DNA from: Phaeosaccion multiseriatum
Taxonomy: Eukaryota > Ochrophyta, other classes
Length of the DNA: 64,000 bases
NCBI GenBank assembly: GCA_965112735.1
Contig: OZ218965.1
Location: 682,001-746,000, forward strand
Direction: 5' to 3'
Shown here piece by piece: positions 44,851 through 55,885 of the stretch (its first letter is position 1; the number at the start of each line of letters is the position of its first letter). Both the position numbers and the translations under genes were made by a program. Below the pieces are notes generated by a model, which worked only from the letters and a program-made list of their open reading frames with translations, ran no database searches and was not told the DNA's origin.

Positions 44851-47800
44851 GGGAGGGAGGGAGAGAGGGAGGGAGAGAGAGAGGGTGGGAGAGAGAGAGG
44901 GTGGGAGAGAGAGAGGGTGGGTTGGAGGAGGGAGGGAGGAAGAAAGAGAGGGAGAGAGAGAGAGGGTGGGTTGGAGGAGGGAGGGAGGGAGAAAGAAAGA
45001 GAGGGAGGGAGAGAGGGAGGGGGTGGGTTGTAGGAGGGAGAGGGAGAAGGAGAGAGGGGACACTGACCCACACTACCGACCCCACGCCCTAAACCACATG
45101 ACTGACTCCAGGCCCTGCCCCAAGACCCATATGAACGACTGACTCAAAACGCTGCCCCCCAAGACCCATATGAATGACTGGCCCATATGAATGACTGGCC
45201 CATATGACTAACTCAAAACTCTGCCCCAAGACCCATATGACTGACCTGCCCGTCCGTGTTGCGTGTGGACACGAGCTCCATCTGCTGGAAACGCAGCAGC
45301 TCCGATCGGCAGCTGTCCAGGCCCCTGTCCGCCAGCCGCACCGTGCCGGCGAGGGAGGACGTGTCCCATTCCGTGAGTAGCGCCATGTGACCCTGACGAG
45401 GGCATGCACGCACGCACGCACACACAAAGACATACACAGAGAGAGAGGGAGATGCACCACGACAGGCAGGTCCGAGGAGTTGTGAGCGAGCGCGAGAATG
45501 AAAGAAGGAAAAGCAGAGCCTACCTAACCCTCTGCCCCCCTGTATGCCCCCAAGCAAGCATTCCGCCCTACCTCTCTCCCTCCTTCCCCCTCCCTCCCTC
45601 CCGCCCTCCCTCACGCCCTACCCCTCTCCCTCCTTCCCCCTCCCTCCCTCCCCTCCCTCCCTCCACCCTCTCTCTCCCTCCTCGCCTCCTCCCCTCCCCT
45701 CCATCCCTCCCTCCCCTCCCTCCCCTCCCTCCCCTCCCTCCCCTCCCTCCCCTCCCTCCCCTCCCTCCTTCCCAACCCTCACCTGCACTCCCTTGAGGCG
45801 TGCCTGCCCGTTGTCCAACAGCTCCAACAGCTCAGCCCTCTCCCTCGCCTCCTGCTGCTTGAGCTCCAGGGCCGCATCCACTGCCATCCTGTAGCTCCTG
45901 AGCTTCTTGCTGAGGGCGTCAAGTGCCGGTTTGAGCTGGGCCGTTGCCGTGGCGGCGTCTGCATTAGGGTTGGTGTTGTAGGACTCCACCCCCTGTGCAT
46001 TGCGAAGGGCGTTGGCGCAGTCGTCAGCCGCCATCTTGACCTGTTGGTGATACAGGGAGGGAGGAAGGGAGGGAAGGAGGGGGTGCGTGAGTGAGTGAAT
46101 GAGTGAGTGGGTGAGTGAGCGAGTGAGTGAGTGGGTGAGTGAGCATGTGCGTGAGTGAGCCAGCCTTCCTTCGTCCCTCCTTTCCTTAGAGGGTGAGTGA
46201 GTGAGTGAGTGAGTGAGTGAGTGAGCGAGTGAGTGAGTGGGTGAGTGAGCATGTGCGTGAGTGAGCCAGCCTTCCTTCGTCCCTCCTTTCCTTAGAGGGT
46301 GAGTGAGTGAGTGAGTGAGTGAGAGCCCCCCTCCCTCCCTCCCTTCCTTCCTGAGCCGCCACACTGACCTTGGGCTGTGAGTGCACCCGATGCATGCTGG
46401 CGCGTGCGCGAATGTCGTTGAGCTCCCTCTGACAAGAGTTGAGCCTGTGGGCAATGTAGTTGGCCTGGATGCCCATCCACCAGCGTTGGATACGGCGAAC
46501 CTGAGACGGGGAAGGGGCAAGTGGAATGAGATGGGGGGGGGGGAGGAGAGTAAGTCAGTGAGGGAGGGACAAAGTGAGTGAGAGTGAGTGAGTGAGTGAG
46601 TGAGTGAGTGAGGGAGGGAGTGAGTGAGGGAGTGGGTGAATGAGTGAGGGAGGGAGTGAGTGAGTGAGAGAGGAACGGAGTACCGACAACTTCCAAGTCC
46701 TGACACCCTTTTACCGATACTAACCATAGGCCCTATCATCCTGTTCTGAATGCCCTCGAGCAGCATGAGCACGTCGGCCTGCATGAAGAGCTTGGTGCTA
46801 CCCAACTGGTACTGCTCCGCCCGGACCTTCGCCACCACCGCGGGGTGCATCATGTAACGGGCGGCAATGTCTCGCGCAGAGGTCCCTTGTTGTTGCTGTT
46901 GGGTACCCCCTTGTTGTTGCTGTTGGGTACCCCCCTGTTGTTGGGGTGCCCCCCCCCCTCCCTCTCCCGCCTTGGAGAAGTAGGAGCCGATGTGCTTGGT
47001 GCCAAGCACGCGGAATTGCTTGACAAAGTCGTCGTATCTGTGAGTAGTGAGGAGATCGCGAGACGGGAATGGGGTGGGGTGGGGTGGGTCATGTAAGTAC
47101 CACATAGCATCAGCCTCAGCAGTTGGTCATACAGCGACAGCAGTTGGTCACACAGCATCAGACACAGCCGTTGGTCATACAGCAGTTGGTCATACAGCAT
47201 CAGACACAGCAGTTGGTCATACAGCGACAGCAGTTGGTCACACACCCTTAGCCGCTGCCCTAGCCCCAGGCCAAGTATTCACTCAGCCCCTCAGTCACTC
47301 AGTTATTCACTCGCTCACTCACTCACTCACCCGCTCACTCACTCACTCACTCACCCGCTCACTCACTCACTCACTCACTCACTCACTCACTCACCCACTC
47401 ACTCCCTCCCTCACTCACTCACTCACTCACCCACTCACTCACCCACTCACGCACTCACTCACCCACCCACCCACTCACCGGCTCACTCACTCACTCCCTC
47501 ACTCACTCACCCACTCACCCACTCACCCACTCCCCCACCCACTCACCAGCTGACTCACTCACCCACCCACTCACTCGCTCGCCCACTACTCACTCACTTA
47601 CCCACTCACTCACGCACTCACTCAATCACTCACTCACTCACCAGTTCACTCACTCACCCACCCACCCACTCATTCGCTCACTCACTCACTCACTTAGACC
47701 TCACTCACTCACTCACTCACTCACTCACTCACTCACTCTCTCACTCACTCACTCACTCACTCACTCACCCGATTCGCGTGGGGTAGCCTGCACGGCGCAC

Positions 47801-48488
47801 ATCGAGTGCAGCGGTGACTCCCGAGCACACGAGCTGATTGAGCACTCGCGGCTTGTCAATGAGGGAAGGGCGCAGCAGGTCGTTGCTTTTGATGCAGCGC
47901 ACAAAGCGAATGTGTGTCTGCTGTAAGTCGTCAGTCAACTCTCGCAGCTGGGTGAGGAAGCGGCTCGCCACTGTCTGCCCTGCGAAGCGCTGTCCTCCTC
48001 CTCCTCCTCCTCCGGAAGGAGAGGAAGGAGAGGCGAAAGAACTCGTCCTGTGGTGGTGCTTCTTGGTGGAAGGGGCCTGGGCGGTGCCGCTGGGGGCGAA
48101 CATTGCCCGAATGAGGGGGGACGACGACTGCTGCATCACCTGAAGGGGGGGGGGGAGGAGGAGGAGGAGGAGGTGGTGGTGGAGGAGGAGGGGGGGGAGG
48201 GGGGAGGATGGCAGTGGATGAGTGGGGCAAGGCAAGAGGAGCACGGGTATGGGCGAATAAACTCAACAGCATGGGTACAATGACGTGACCATGGTCAGAT
48301 AAACTGAAACTGTATGGTCTGATAAGCTGAAACTGAAACTGGATGTGATTACCTCCTGCACATTGTTGAGGAGCTGGTCTCTGTTCTTCTCCAGGAAGCC
48401 ATCTGTGCTGTAGACGATAGGGCCGGCGTAGTGGATGATGATAAAGTCCTTGTCCTGGGGGGGGGGGGAGGGCGGAGGAGAGACATTT

Positions 48489-48523
<35 letters not shown>

Positions 48524-49918
48524 GGGGGGGGGGGAGGAGGAGGAGAGATAAAAGAAGAGAGATACACAGAGAGAGGGAGAGAGAGAGAAGAGACCAAGAG
48601 GAAGAGGCAGAGGCAGAGGCAGAGGCAGAGAAAAAGAGAAACACTGGCGTCACAGATGGCGTACCGAGGTGAAGGATCCGTCCTTGTGCTTCCACCTTGT
48701 GTCGATGCCTGCGGGTTCGTAGTTGGGGTGTGCCCTGTGAGTCTTGTGGAACTTGGCCACAAGAGACACGTTGGAGCCCGCACCGCCACGCATGGCCTCG
48801 CTGAGGGAGGGCGGAGGAAGAGGGGAAGAGGGGAAGGGGGGAAGGGGGGGAAGGGGAGGGAGAGAGAATAGAGAGAGAGACAGTAGTGGAGTGGGTGGAG
48901 GGCGTCTCAGTCAGTTGTCCTCCGTTGGAAACACAAAAGAGTCCAAACACAGCGCTCCACTCAAGCCCCTGCTGCCCTGCCTCCTACTCTTCCCTAAGCA
49001 CCCTTTCCCTCAACCCTTACACACACATATACGTAATTCTTCGGTTGATTCCGGCAAGTCAAATGAATTATACCCTCACAAATATACCTGTCCATGAAGG
49101 GCAACAAGCCGAGGGGGCGCTTGCTGAGAAGGTCGATGCAAGGTTGATTGTCAGGGAAGAGGTGTTTGTCCCACTCGATGTTCTCTTTCAGGTACTCTTC
49201 CTCCTCCTGCAGGTGCAGAGAGTACAGAGAGGGAGAGGGGGAGCGAAGAGAGAGAGAGAGAGGGGGGGGGGGGGAAGGGAGGGGAGGGAAGAGGAGAGCG
49301 AGAAGAGAGAGAGGTGGGGAAGGGGGGCGAGAGAGAGTGGGAGAGTTCGAGAGTGAGTTTTGTCCTTGAGGTCTCTCTGCTCTTCCCAAGGCAGGAGGCC
49401 AATGGCACAGACAGACAGAGCAAGCAGGCTCAAGCGTTGGGCATACAGCCGTGTGGAGGAGGAGGAGCGCGGAGACCGAAGACGAGGCGCAGGAGGGCAA
49501 GCGAAGGACAGCACAGCATCAGCACAGCACAGCACAGCACAGCAGTTGGTGATACAAGGCCAGTCACACCACGGCAGTTGGTGCTACAGCCCCAGCCCCA
49601 GCCCCAGCCCCCAGCAGTTGGTGATACACGCACCTGCTTGAAGATGACGTCATTGAAGAGGTACTGCAGCTGCTCGTTGGTGAAGTTGATGAAGAGCTGC
49701 TCGAAACCGTTGGGCTCAAGGTCCTCGAAACCGAAAATGTCAAGGATGCCGATGTAACGCTTCTCGCTGAGGAGGAGGAGGAGGAGCAGGAAGAGGAGGA
49801 GGAGGAGGAGGAGGAGGAGGGTTCAAGGGATGAGCGGGGGGAGGAAGGAGCAGGACTGGGGACCTGTGCACAGAAGAGAGGAGCAGAGGAGAACACACAC
49901 AGACACACACACACACAT

Positions 49919-49966
<48 letters not shown>

Positions 49967-51621
49967 CCACCCACACACAGCCACACACCCACAGACATCC
50001 ACCCACACACATACATATCCATCTGACAAACTCACGTGAGCATGCTGTCTGCTTTGGCCTGTCCGCCCGCCTCGAAAAACGCCGAGTTGACGAGCCCCAC
50101 AAGGTGATCAAAGAGGCGCGAGAAGGCAGCCTTGGCAAGAGCGTCTCGGGTGTCGCAGCATTGGGAGGCGGTGTAGAAGGACTCCACGGTGCTGTTGGCG
50201 ACTTGTCGCACTTGGGTTGTTAGGGCGGCCTATTTGGGGGGTGGGGGGGGGGGAGGGGAGGAGAGAGGAAAGGGGTGATGGAGGGGGGGCACGAGGGGGG
50301 TGAGGGTGGGACAGGGCGAGAGGGGCAGGGGGCGACGGATCGAGCAGTAGCTACGGCAGTTGGTGATACAGCAGGGGAAGAACGTCGTCGCCAGTCTCAC
50401 AAGCGACCCCTTTACCTCAAGGGCCACGGTGTCTACGCCAAAGAGACGCCCCACGCTGTCCAGGGGGGTTTCTTCGTCCGGCAGGGAGTTGTCGTCACTC
50501 TCGCCTGTCATGGCAAGGGGATGGCAGTGGATGGAGCGGGGGCAGAGGGGGACAAGAGGAGCGTGAACAACACAGCACAAACACAGCGAACTAAAGCTGT
50601 GCAGAGGAAGGATGAAGGACTCCTCTGTACATACGGGGGCTCCAGGAGGATGGTAGTGGATGGTAGGGGAAGAAGCTGATGAGGAGGATGGCAGTGGACG
50701 ATGACTTGTGCCCCCCCCCCCCCCTCCACCCACACGGGCCCCAAAGACTCTTTTGTCTTCTCACCTCCCCCCTCTCCACCTCCTTCGATACCCCCTCCTC
50801 CCTCCCCCCTCCCCCCTCCCCCCCCCCTCGCTCTCCTACTCACTCGAGGGCCAGCCGTCGCGTCCCAGTGGCACAGGAGCCATGATCCAGCAGCGGCCGT
50901 CCCCCCCGCTCCCCGCCCCCCCCTCCTGCCACTCAAACCGCACATTGCCCAAGTGGAGGACACCTGGTGTCAGGACAGAGGAGGGGAGGGGGGCAAGGAG
51001 TAGAGGGAGGGGGGGGGGGTCAGGACTGGAGGGTACGGGGGGGTCAGGACAAAGGAGGGGAGGACAGAGGGGGGTGTCATGACGGAGGAGGGGAGGGGGC
51101 AACCAGTGATGGGTGTCAGGACACGAGACACTAACACGCAAGGAAGCAAGTCACACGTAAGTACGATGATTCAGTTACGTAAGTTACGTAAAGAGAAAAG
51201 CACACGTAACGTACCCGCGATGGTAGTCATAATGGCTCGATGACTCTCCGTGGGCATGCCCACCGCAGCCATGGCCTCTCTGGTCGACACGTACTCGGTG
51301 TGGTCGTCCATCCCCTCCACCACCACGCACCCACTCTGATTGAGGTAGTGGAAGAACTCCGGGCCCCGCAGCCCCAATCCCGCCATCATGTCCGCCTCTT
51401 CCGCCTCCTCGGACTCCGCTCCTCCCTCCTCCCCACCCCCCCCTCCCCCCCCTCCCCCCCCTGCGGCCGCCGCTGCCCCTGCGCACAGCTGGTAGAAGAT
51501 GTGGAAGTTTCTCTCGTTTTGAGGCTGCTTGACCACTCTGGACTTCTCCAGAAGCATGTTGGTGATACGCCCGCCGATGATGGCCCCTGTTTGATGGTTA
51601 GAGGGTTGAATTAGACGCGGT

Positions 51622-51660
<39 letters not shown>

Positions 51661-54090
51661 GAGAGAGAGAGTGAGAGAGAGTGTGTGTGTGCATGTGTGC
51701 ACGTGTGTGTGGCGGTGGGTCGGTCGGCGTGTACTCATCATCAACAATTCCCTCCCTCCCTCCCTCCCCTCTGTCCCTCTCCCCCCCCTACCTACCTTGC
51801 TCTCCAAAGTGGTAGGCAGTGAACTTTCCGAAGCGCGACGAGTTATTATTGCGCATCGTCTTCGAGTTGCCAAACGCCTCCATAAGGGGATTGGACTCCA
51901 CCATGCGGTCGCCAATTGAGACTCCCGTATCACCAACGCGCCCACCACCACCACCACCACCTCCGACCGAGTCGGATTCGAACTCGGTCCCACTGCTGCC
52001 ACCCACATCCCTTGACACGACGCTGAGGTACTGTAGCATGAGCTTTGTGGTCTCTGTCTTGCCCGCGCCGCTCTCGCCACAGATGACGACGGTCTTGGAG
52101 CCGCGGTGGGTGTACGGTGCAGCGGGGGAAGGAAGGTGCGGCGGGGGTGCGGCGCGAGGGAGAGCGAGCAAGGGACAAAGCGGTCAGCGGGAAAGAGAGG
52201 GAGGGGGAGGGAGAGAGAGACGGACAGAGAGCGAGAGAGGGAGAAGCGAGAGACAGGCGGACAGCGAGCGAGAGAGGGAGAAGAGAGAGAGGGAGACGTG
52301 AGGCGTGGGAAGGGAAGGGAAAGCAAGAGAAGGGAAGGGGGGGGAAGGGAAGGGAAGGGAAGGGAGGGGAAGGGAAGGGAAGGGAAGGGAAGGGAAAAGG
52401 AAGGGAAAAGGAAGGGAAAAGGAAGGGGGGCAGTGATGGTCATGAGTGGTTTTGAGTGCGTGCGTGAGTGCGTGCGCTCGCCCCAAGGGCCGAGAGGTCA
52501 GGCGTCAGGCCTCTTGCCCCTCCACGCAAGACTCACATCACACCACATCACATCACATCACATCACAACAGGCCAGCATCAGGCCATCGCTCCTCCACCC
52601 CCCGGACCACCAGCGCAAGTTTCTCCCCACATCCATCCTTCCATCCATCCACTGCCATCCATCCTTCCATCCATCCACCTACCTGCGGCCTGCCGAGCTC
52701 TGCCTCCTCCCCGCCCCCGAGGCCCCCTCTGTCACACATGAGCATTCGGTACGCGTTCTCCGCCTCGGCGAAGCAGTGGGGAGGCAGCCCGTCGTAGCGC
52801 TTAGCGTGGTACTGTGCGAGGTGGAAGGTAGGGGGGGGGAGGGGCGGGGGTGGGCGGGGGAGGAAGGGCAGGGGGGTGCGAGGCGAGAGAGGCGGGGTGG
52901 GGTGGGGTGTGAGCAGTTGATGAGGCCAACTACCACCAATGTGCGTACACACACGCACGCACACACACACACGCACACACCCACGTATCTGTCCAACCTG
53001 CCCACCCAAACACACACACGTACACACACAAAAGCACCACCTCTCTCTCTGTGTGTTTCTCTCTCCCTCTCTCTCTGTACGTGTCTCTCTCTCTCCCTCT
53101 ATCTCCATACGCAAAAGCACCACCTCTCTCCCTCTCCTTGCCTGCTGCATGGCATCCTGTCCGTAGATGGGCAGGAACTTAAAGGGGTTCATGGCGATGA
53201 GGATGGGCCCCACTCGCGTGTAGATCTTGTCCATACGGAACCGAGTTGATATGTTAGCCAACACCTGCGGGAGGGGAGGAGGACGATGAGGAGGAGGAGG
53301 AGGGGCACAGCCGCAGGAGGAGGAGGAGGTGGATGAAATTACGATTTCGAGCTGGGTCTCCCCACGCCCGGGCCAACGGTGTAGCAGGGAAGGGGTCAAC
53401 CGGCCCTCTGGGACGGAAAAAGCTTAAGGCGTTAGCTTCGGATAATAGTTAACACACGAGTCTGTAAGGAGTAGACCGACACCGCTCCCGTTTGTGTATA
53501 GTTTTGCTACAAATAGTCGAGCGGAGCAGAACAGAGGCTACTGCCTCTGTTCTGCCTCTCGCCTTGGGGAGGTGCGCCGGGACGGAAGAGAGGTTGCTGT
53601 TGCGTCTCGCCCGCCCTCTCACCCTGTCTCCTCAGACTTACCTCGGCTTCGTTGAGGTTCACCAGCGAGTCCATGTTCTCCACACCGTTGTCAGGCCCGC
53701 CTTGGTACCTGAGGGCATGGGGTGAGGGCGGGGGGGTGGAGGGGGGGCGGAAGGGATCAGAGAGCGTACGTGGGTGGGATGAGAACCATATGGAGCGGAG
53801 TACCGCACGGCCCGCACTCTGCACTTCTCCTCCTCTCTCGCCGATGTGTTCCACCGCGCGCCTCACCTTGTGAGAAGACGCTTCTGTGGGGCGCGCTTCT
53901 GCCGGCCGCCCCTTCCTGTAGAGGATGTGGCGCTATCTCCTCCAACGGTGACCGTCCTCCCTCCCCGGATTTCCATTTTGATAGCATTTCCAGCGATGGA
54001 GGATACCACCCCTTCAACAAAACCCTCCGTCTCATCAGACACCCACACGCACAGCTTCTCGTGCACATTCTCTGCTGTGAGGGACACCAT
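32953..54090 (-). CDS. Myosin heavy chain with very long coiled-coil tail
   Basis: There are 35 exons in transcript order: 54090-53867, 53708-53642, 53264-53142, 52811-52683, 52093-51796, 51586-51215, 50963-50844, 50504-50416, 50229-50036, 49766-49634, 49206-49088, 48800-48665, 48454-48353, 48139-47769, 47037-46725, 46500-46369, 46040-45783, 45392-45246, 44753-44427, 44213-44151, 43838-43587, 43349-43167, 42857-42456, 42049-41920, 41643-39779, 39385-39092, 38815-38648, 38304-38017, 37526-36815, 36431-36355, 35820-35677, 35388-35170, 34760-34528, 34183-34089, 33512-32953. They sum to 9339 nt, or 3112 residues. Seen: SH3-like N-terminus ([16 protein letters not shown]), motor residues about 60-930 with P-loop GESGAGKT (187-194), switch [11 protein letters not shown], switch II DIFGFE, actin-interface FVRCIKSND and converter LGSTKLFMQ; then one IQ-like motif ([14 protein letters not shown]) and about 2100 residues of Ala/Glu/Arg-rich coiled coil. 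No MyTH4, FERM, WW or PH tail domain is visible. The motor should be active. The class is unassigned. ATG 54090 is the only in-frame ATG; the frame stays open upstream to 54240. Exon 30 has the weakest acceptor. Confidence 0.92.
33542..33690. repeat. 49-bp minisatellite, three tandem copies
   Basis: Three nearly identical 49-bp units (core AGAGAAAGCAATGATTGGCT; one T/C difference) in the last myosin intron (33513-34088). There are no spacers between copies. Confidence 0.95.
33920..34088. repeat. (ACTC)n block at a donor site
   Basis: On the minus strand this is a GTGAGT-GAGT array that starts exactly at the 5' splice site after the exon 34183-34089 and fills the first 170 bp of the intron. 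Confidence 0.9.
34613..34658. repeat. (CGACAT)n hexanucleotide coding repeat
   Basis: Seven or more perfect hexamers inside a myosin tail exon, read on the minus strand as GATGTC and encoding an alternating Asp-Val run. It is in frame and length-neutral by whole dipeptides. Confidence 0.95.
35420..35476. repeat. (AT)n dinucleotide microsatellite
   Basis: A 57-bp AT/TA run inside the myosin intron 35389-35676, and the most AT-rich point of the window. It is self-complementary and could extrude as a hairpin. Confidence 0.95.
36132..36208. repeat. Four copies of the CAGTTGGTGATAC motif
   Basis: Copies begin at 36132, 36150, 36174 and 36192, in the same orientation, arranged as two tandem 42-bp pairs within the myosin intron 35821-36354. 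A (GCA)n run precedes them. Confidence 0.95.
37762..37960. repeat. (TGAC)n array flanked by a duplicated 40-bp unit
   Basis: A TGAC/GACT array of about 70 bp (37801-37872) lies between two imperfect copies of a unit containing CTGACTCTCTT(G/A)AAACCAGG. A second TGAC run follows. All of it is in the myosin intron 37527-38016. Confidence 0.9.
39395..39585. repeat. (GGGA)n microsatellite
   Basis: About 190 bp of GGGAGG-type units in the myosin intron 39386-39778, on the acceptor side; on the coding strand it forms a long CCTC polypyrimidine tract before the acceptor. Confidence 0.9.
42237..42450. repeat. (CCCT)n microsatellite
   Basis: About 210 bp of CCTC/CCCT units in the myosin intron 42050-42455, starting just inside the donor of the preceding exon. 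On the coding strand it is GAGG/GGGA. Confidence 0.9.
46080..46330. repeat. 106-bp duplication with (GAGT)n arrays
   Basis: Two copies of a unit containing CCAGCCTTCCTTCGTCCCTC (from about 46161 and 46267), each embedded in GAGT arrays, within the myosin intron 46041-46368. Confidence 0.9.
47118..47245. repeat. Six copies of the GTTGGTCA(T/C)AC variant motif
   Basis: Motif copies begin at about 47120, 47141, 47168, 47182, 47210 and 47231, with a longer unit (motif, ACAGCGACAG, motif) duplicated at both ends. It lies in the myosin intron 47038-47768 and is a variant (GTCA for GTGA) of the motif seen in other myosin introns. Confidence 0.95.
47275..47768. repeat. (CACT)n / (CACC)n array ending at a donor site
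   Basis: About 490 bp of ACTC units. On the minus strand it starts as GTGAGTGAGTGAGT right at the 5' splice site of the exon 48139-47769. Reading frames through it are Thr/His/Ser/Leu repeats and not genes. Confidence 0.9.
52812..53141 (-). other. GC-AG intron in the myosin motor
   Basis: The exon 53264-53142 ends ATG CAG CAG and the next bases are GCAAGG, the usual consensus of GC donors. Joining to TAC CAC at 52811 restores the conserved motor stretch (DAMQQ then [12 protein letters not shown]) in phase 0. No GT donor nearby keeps both the frame and the conserved residues. Confidence 0.85.
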
Positions 54091-54480
54091 CCTTTCCTGC
54101 CTCCCGCCGCCTCGGCCGCAAGGTGGGCAGCCAGAGAAGGAAGAACCCTCACACTCTCCTCCTCCTCCTCCTCCTCCTCTCGACACACCTTCAATTACGG
54201 TTTTCAAGGGAAGCAGCAACACCTGGAGGGAAAGCAGCACCAGCCCCTAGCATAGCAAAGAGCTCCAACTCCCCCAGAATCACCAGATACGCCTCTGCCC
54301 CTTCGTGCCTCGCGGGAACCGATGTGCGAGATCAAAACAGATGGAGGGGCAGTTGGAGTTGCAAAAATCCAAATTCAAATTGGCCATCCACTGCCATCTG
54401 TCACTCACGTGCCGAGTCATTGAATCGCTTGCTTTTTCCTCTCTCCCTTTGAGTAAAATTAAGCCCCTCTTCCCCCAGCG
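54091..54480. promoter_or_regulatory. Shared intergenic region of divergent genes
   Basis: This is 390 bp between the ATG codons of the myosin (minus) and the dienoyl-CoA reductase (plus), so it presumably holds both promoters and 5' UTRs. The myosin frame stays open across the first 150 bp without an ATG. A short (TCC)n run lies at 54155-54178. No clear TATA box is seen. Confidence 0.5.
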
Positions 54481-55836
54481 ATGGCGCAGCCATCATCTCC
54501 CTTCCGTTCCGACTGTCTACGAGGAAAAGTTGCTCTCGTCACAGGCGGGGGTTCTGGGATCGGCTTTGAGATAGCCAGGCAAATAGGTAAGAGAGAAGAG
54601 AAGGATTTTGTGGCGCGTTGCGTATGACTCTTAACATCCTCCTTCCCTCTCTGCCTATCTCTCCAGGGCTTCATGGCGGTAAGGTGGTGTTGATGGGGCG
54701 GAGGGAGAAGTTCCTGAGGAACGCTGTGGCATCGCTGGAGAAGGACGGGGTGAACGCCAGCCTGGTGGTGGGGGACGTGCGCAGCAGAGAGAGTGCGGAG
54801 GGGGCCGTTGCCCATGTGGTTCGTACGTACGGGAAGCTGGACACGCTTGTCAACGGAGCGGCGGGCAACTTCTTGGCCAACGCGCACGAGCTCAAGCTCA
54901 AGGGCTTCAAAGTACGTGGGAAGGAGGAGGGGTGTGTGTGTGGGGGTTGTTGGCATTGTGTGGGCATTGTGTGGGCTTGGGAGTTTGCGCTTTGGCACAG
55001 ACACACACTTACACACACACGAGGAAGGAGGGACAGTGTGTGGGAGAGTGGGAGAGAAGGGGGGGGGGATATCGGAGTGAATGAGTGAGACTGACGCCCT
55101 GCTCTGCCGCACCCCACGCCTCGAGCGCAGACAGTGATGGAGATCGACACCATGGGCGTGTTCAACATGAGCACGGCAGCCTTCGGTGCACTGCAGGCAA
55201 ACGGCGGCGGCGCCTGCGTGATCAACATCTCCATGACGCTCCACTACGGTGCCACGTGGTATCAGTCCCACGCGTCTGCCGCGAAGGCCGCCATCGACTC
55301 CCTCACTCGGTGGGTACTCACCTCTCATGCTCCGCCCTTCGCCACCGCCTCGATTGTCTTCTTGCCCCTTGCCCCATCCCACATGCATGCATCCATTCAT
55401 CCTGTGTGATGTGTGCTCCTTCCTTCTGAGCAGGTCTCTCGCGCTGGAGTGGGGCAGTCACGGCATCCGAGTGAATGGCATTGCGCCAGGACCCATCGCC
55501 AACACGCCGGGCACCATGAAGCTTGGGGTGGGGCTCGGCGGGGGGTCAGGAGGGAAGGGGAAGGGGGGGGGCAGCATGCAAGATGCCGTGCAAGAAAAGG
55601 TGAGAAAGGGTTGTTGTGGCCATGGGAGTGGAGTGAGTCTTGCGCGACGTTATGAAAGGTGGAAAACGAGAAGGAGGAGGAGCTTCCCTTGTCGAGCGGT
55701 GGGAATGGGATCGCAGTTGTGTATCCGTCTCCTCCTGTCTTTTCTCCTGTCTGACCGTGTGATTGCCGCCGTTTCCCTCCCCTCTCGCAGTCAGTCAGTC
55801 CTCGCCTCAATCAAACGCAGTCTTGACCTCCTTCCT

Positions 55837-55885
<49 letters not shown>

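Noticed and set aside
47047-47553. 168-codon plus-strand frame with Thr/His/Ser/Leu repeats
   Set aside because: It arises from the CACT array and motif cluster in a myosin intron. The surrounding splice sites join conserved motor sequence across it.
51555-51570. GTTGGTGATAC in a conserved myosin motor exon, and a similar copy at 41373 in the tail
   Set aside because: At 51560 the bases encode the conserved GRITN segment, so the match is explained by coding constraint. The 41373 copy is too weak to separate from chance.
27774-54090. One single giant minus-strand gene joining the myosin to the PH-containing coiled-coil protein
   Set aside because: The myosin frame ends in an in-frame TGA at 32953, the next protein has its own ATG at 32153, and about 800 bp of non-coding sequence lies between. 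A rare read-through or fusion transcript cannot be excluded without RNA.
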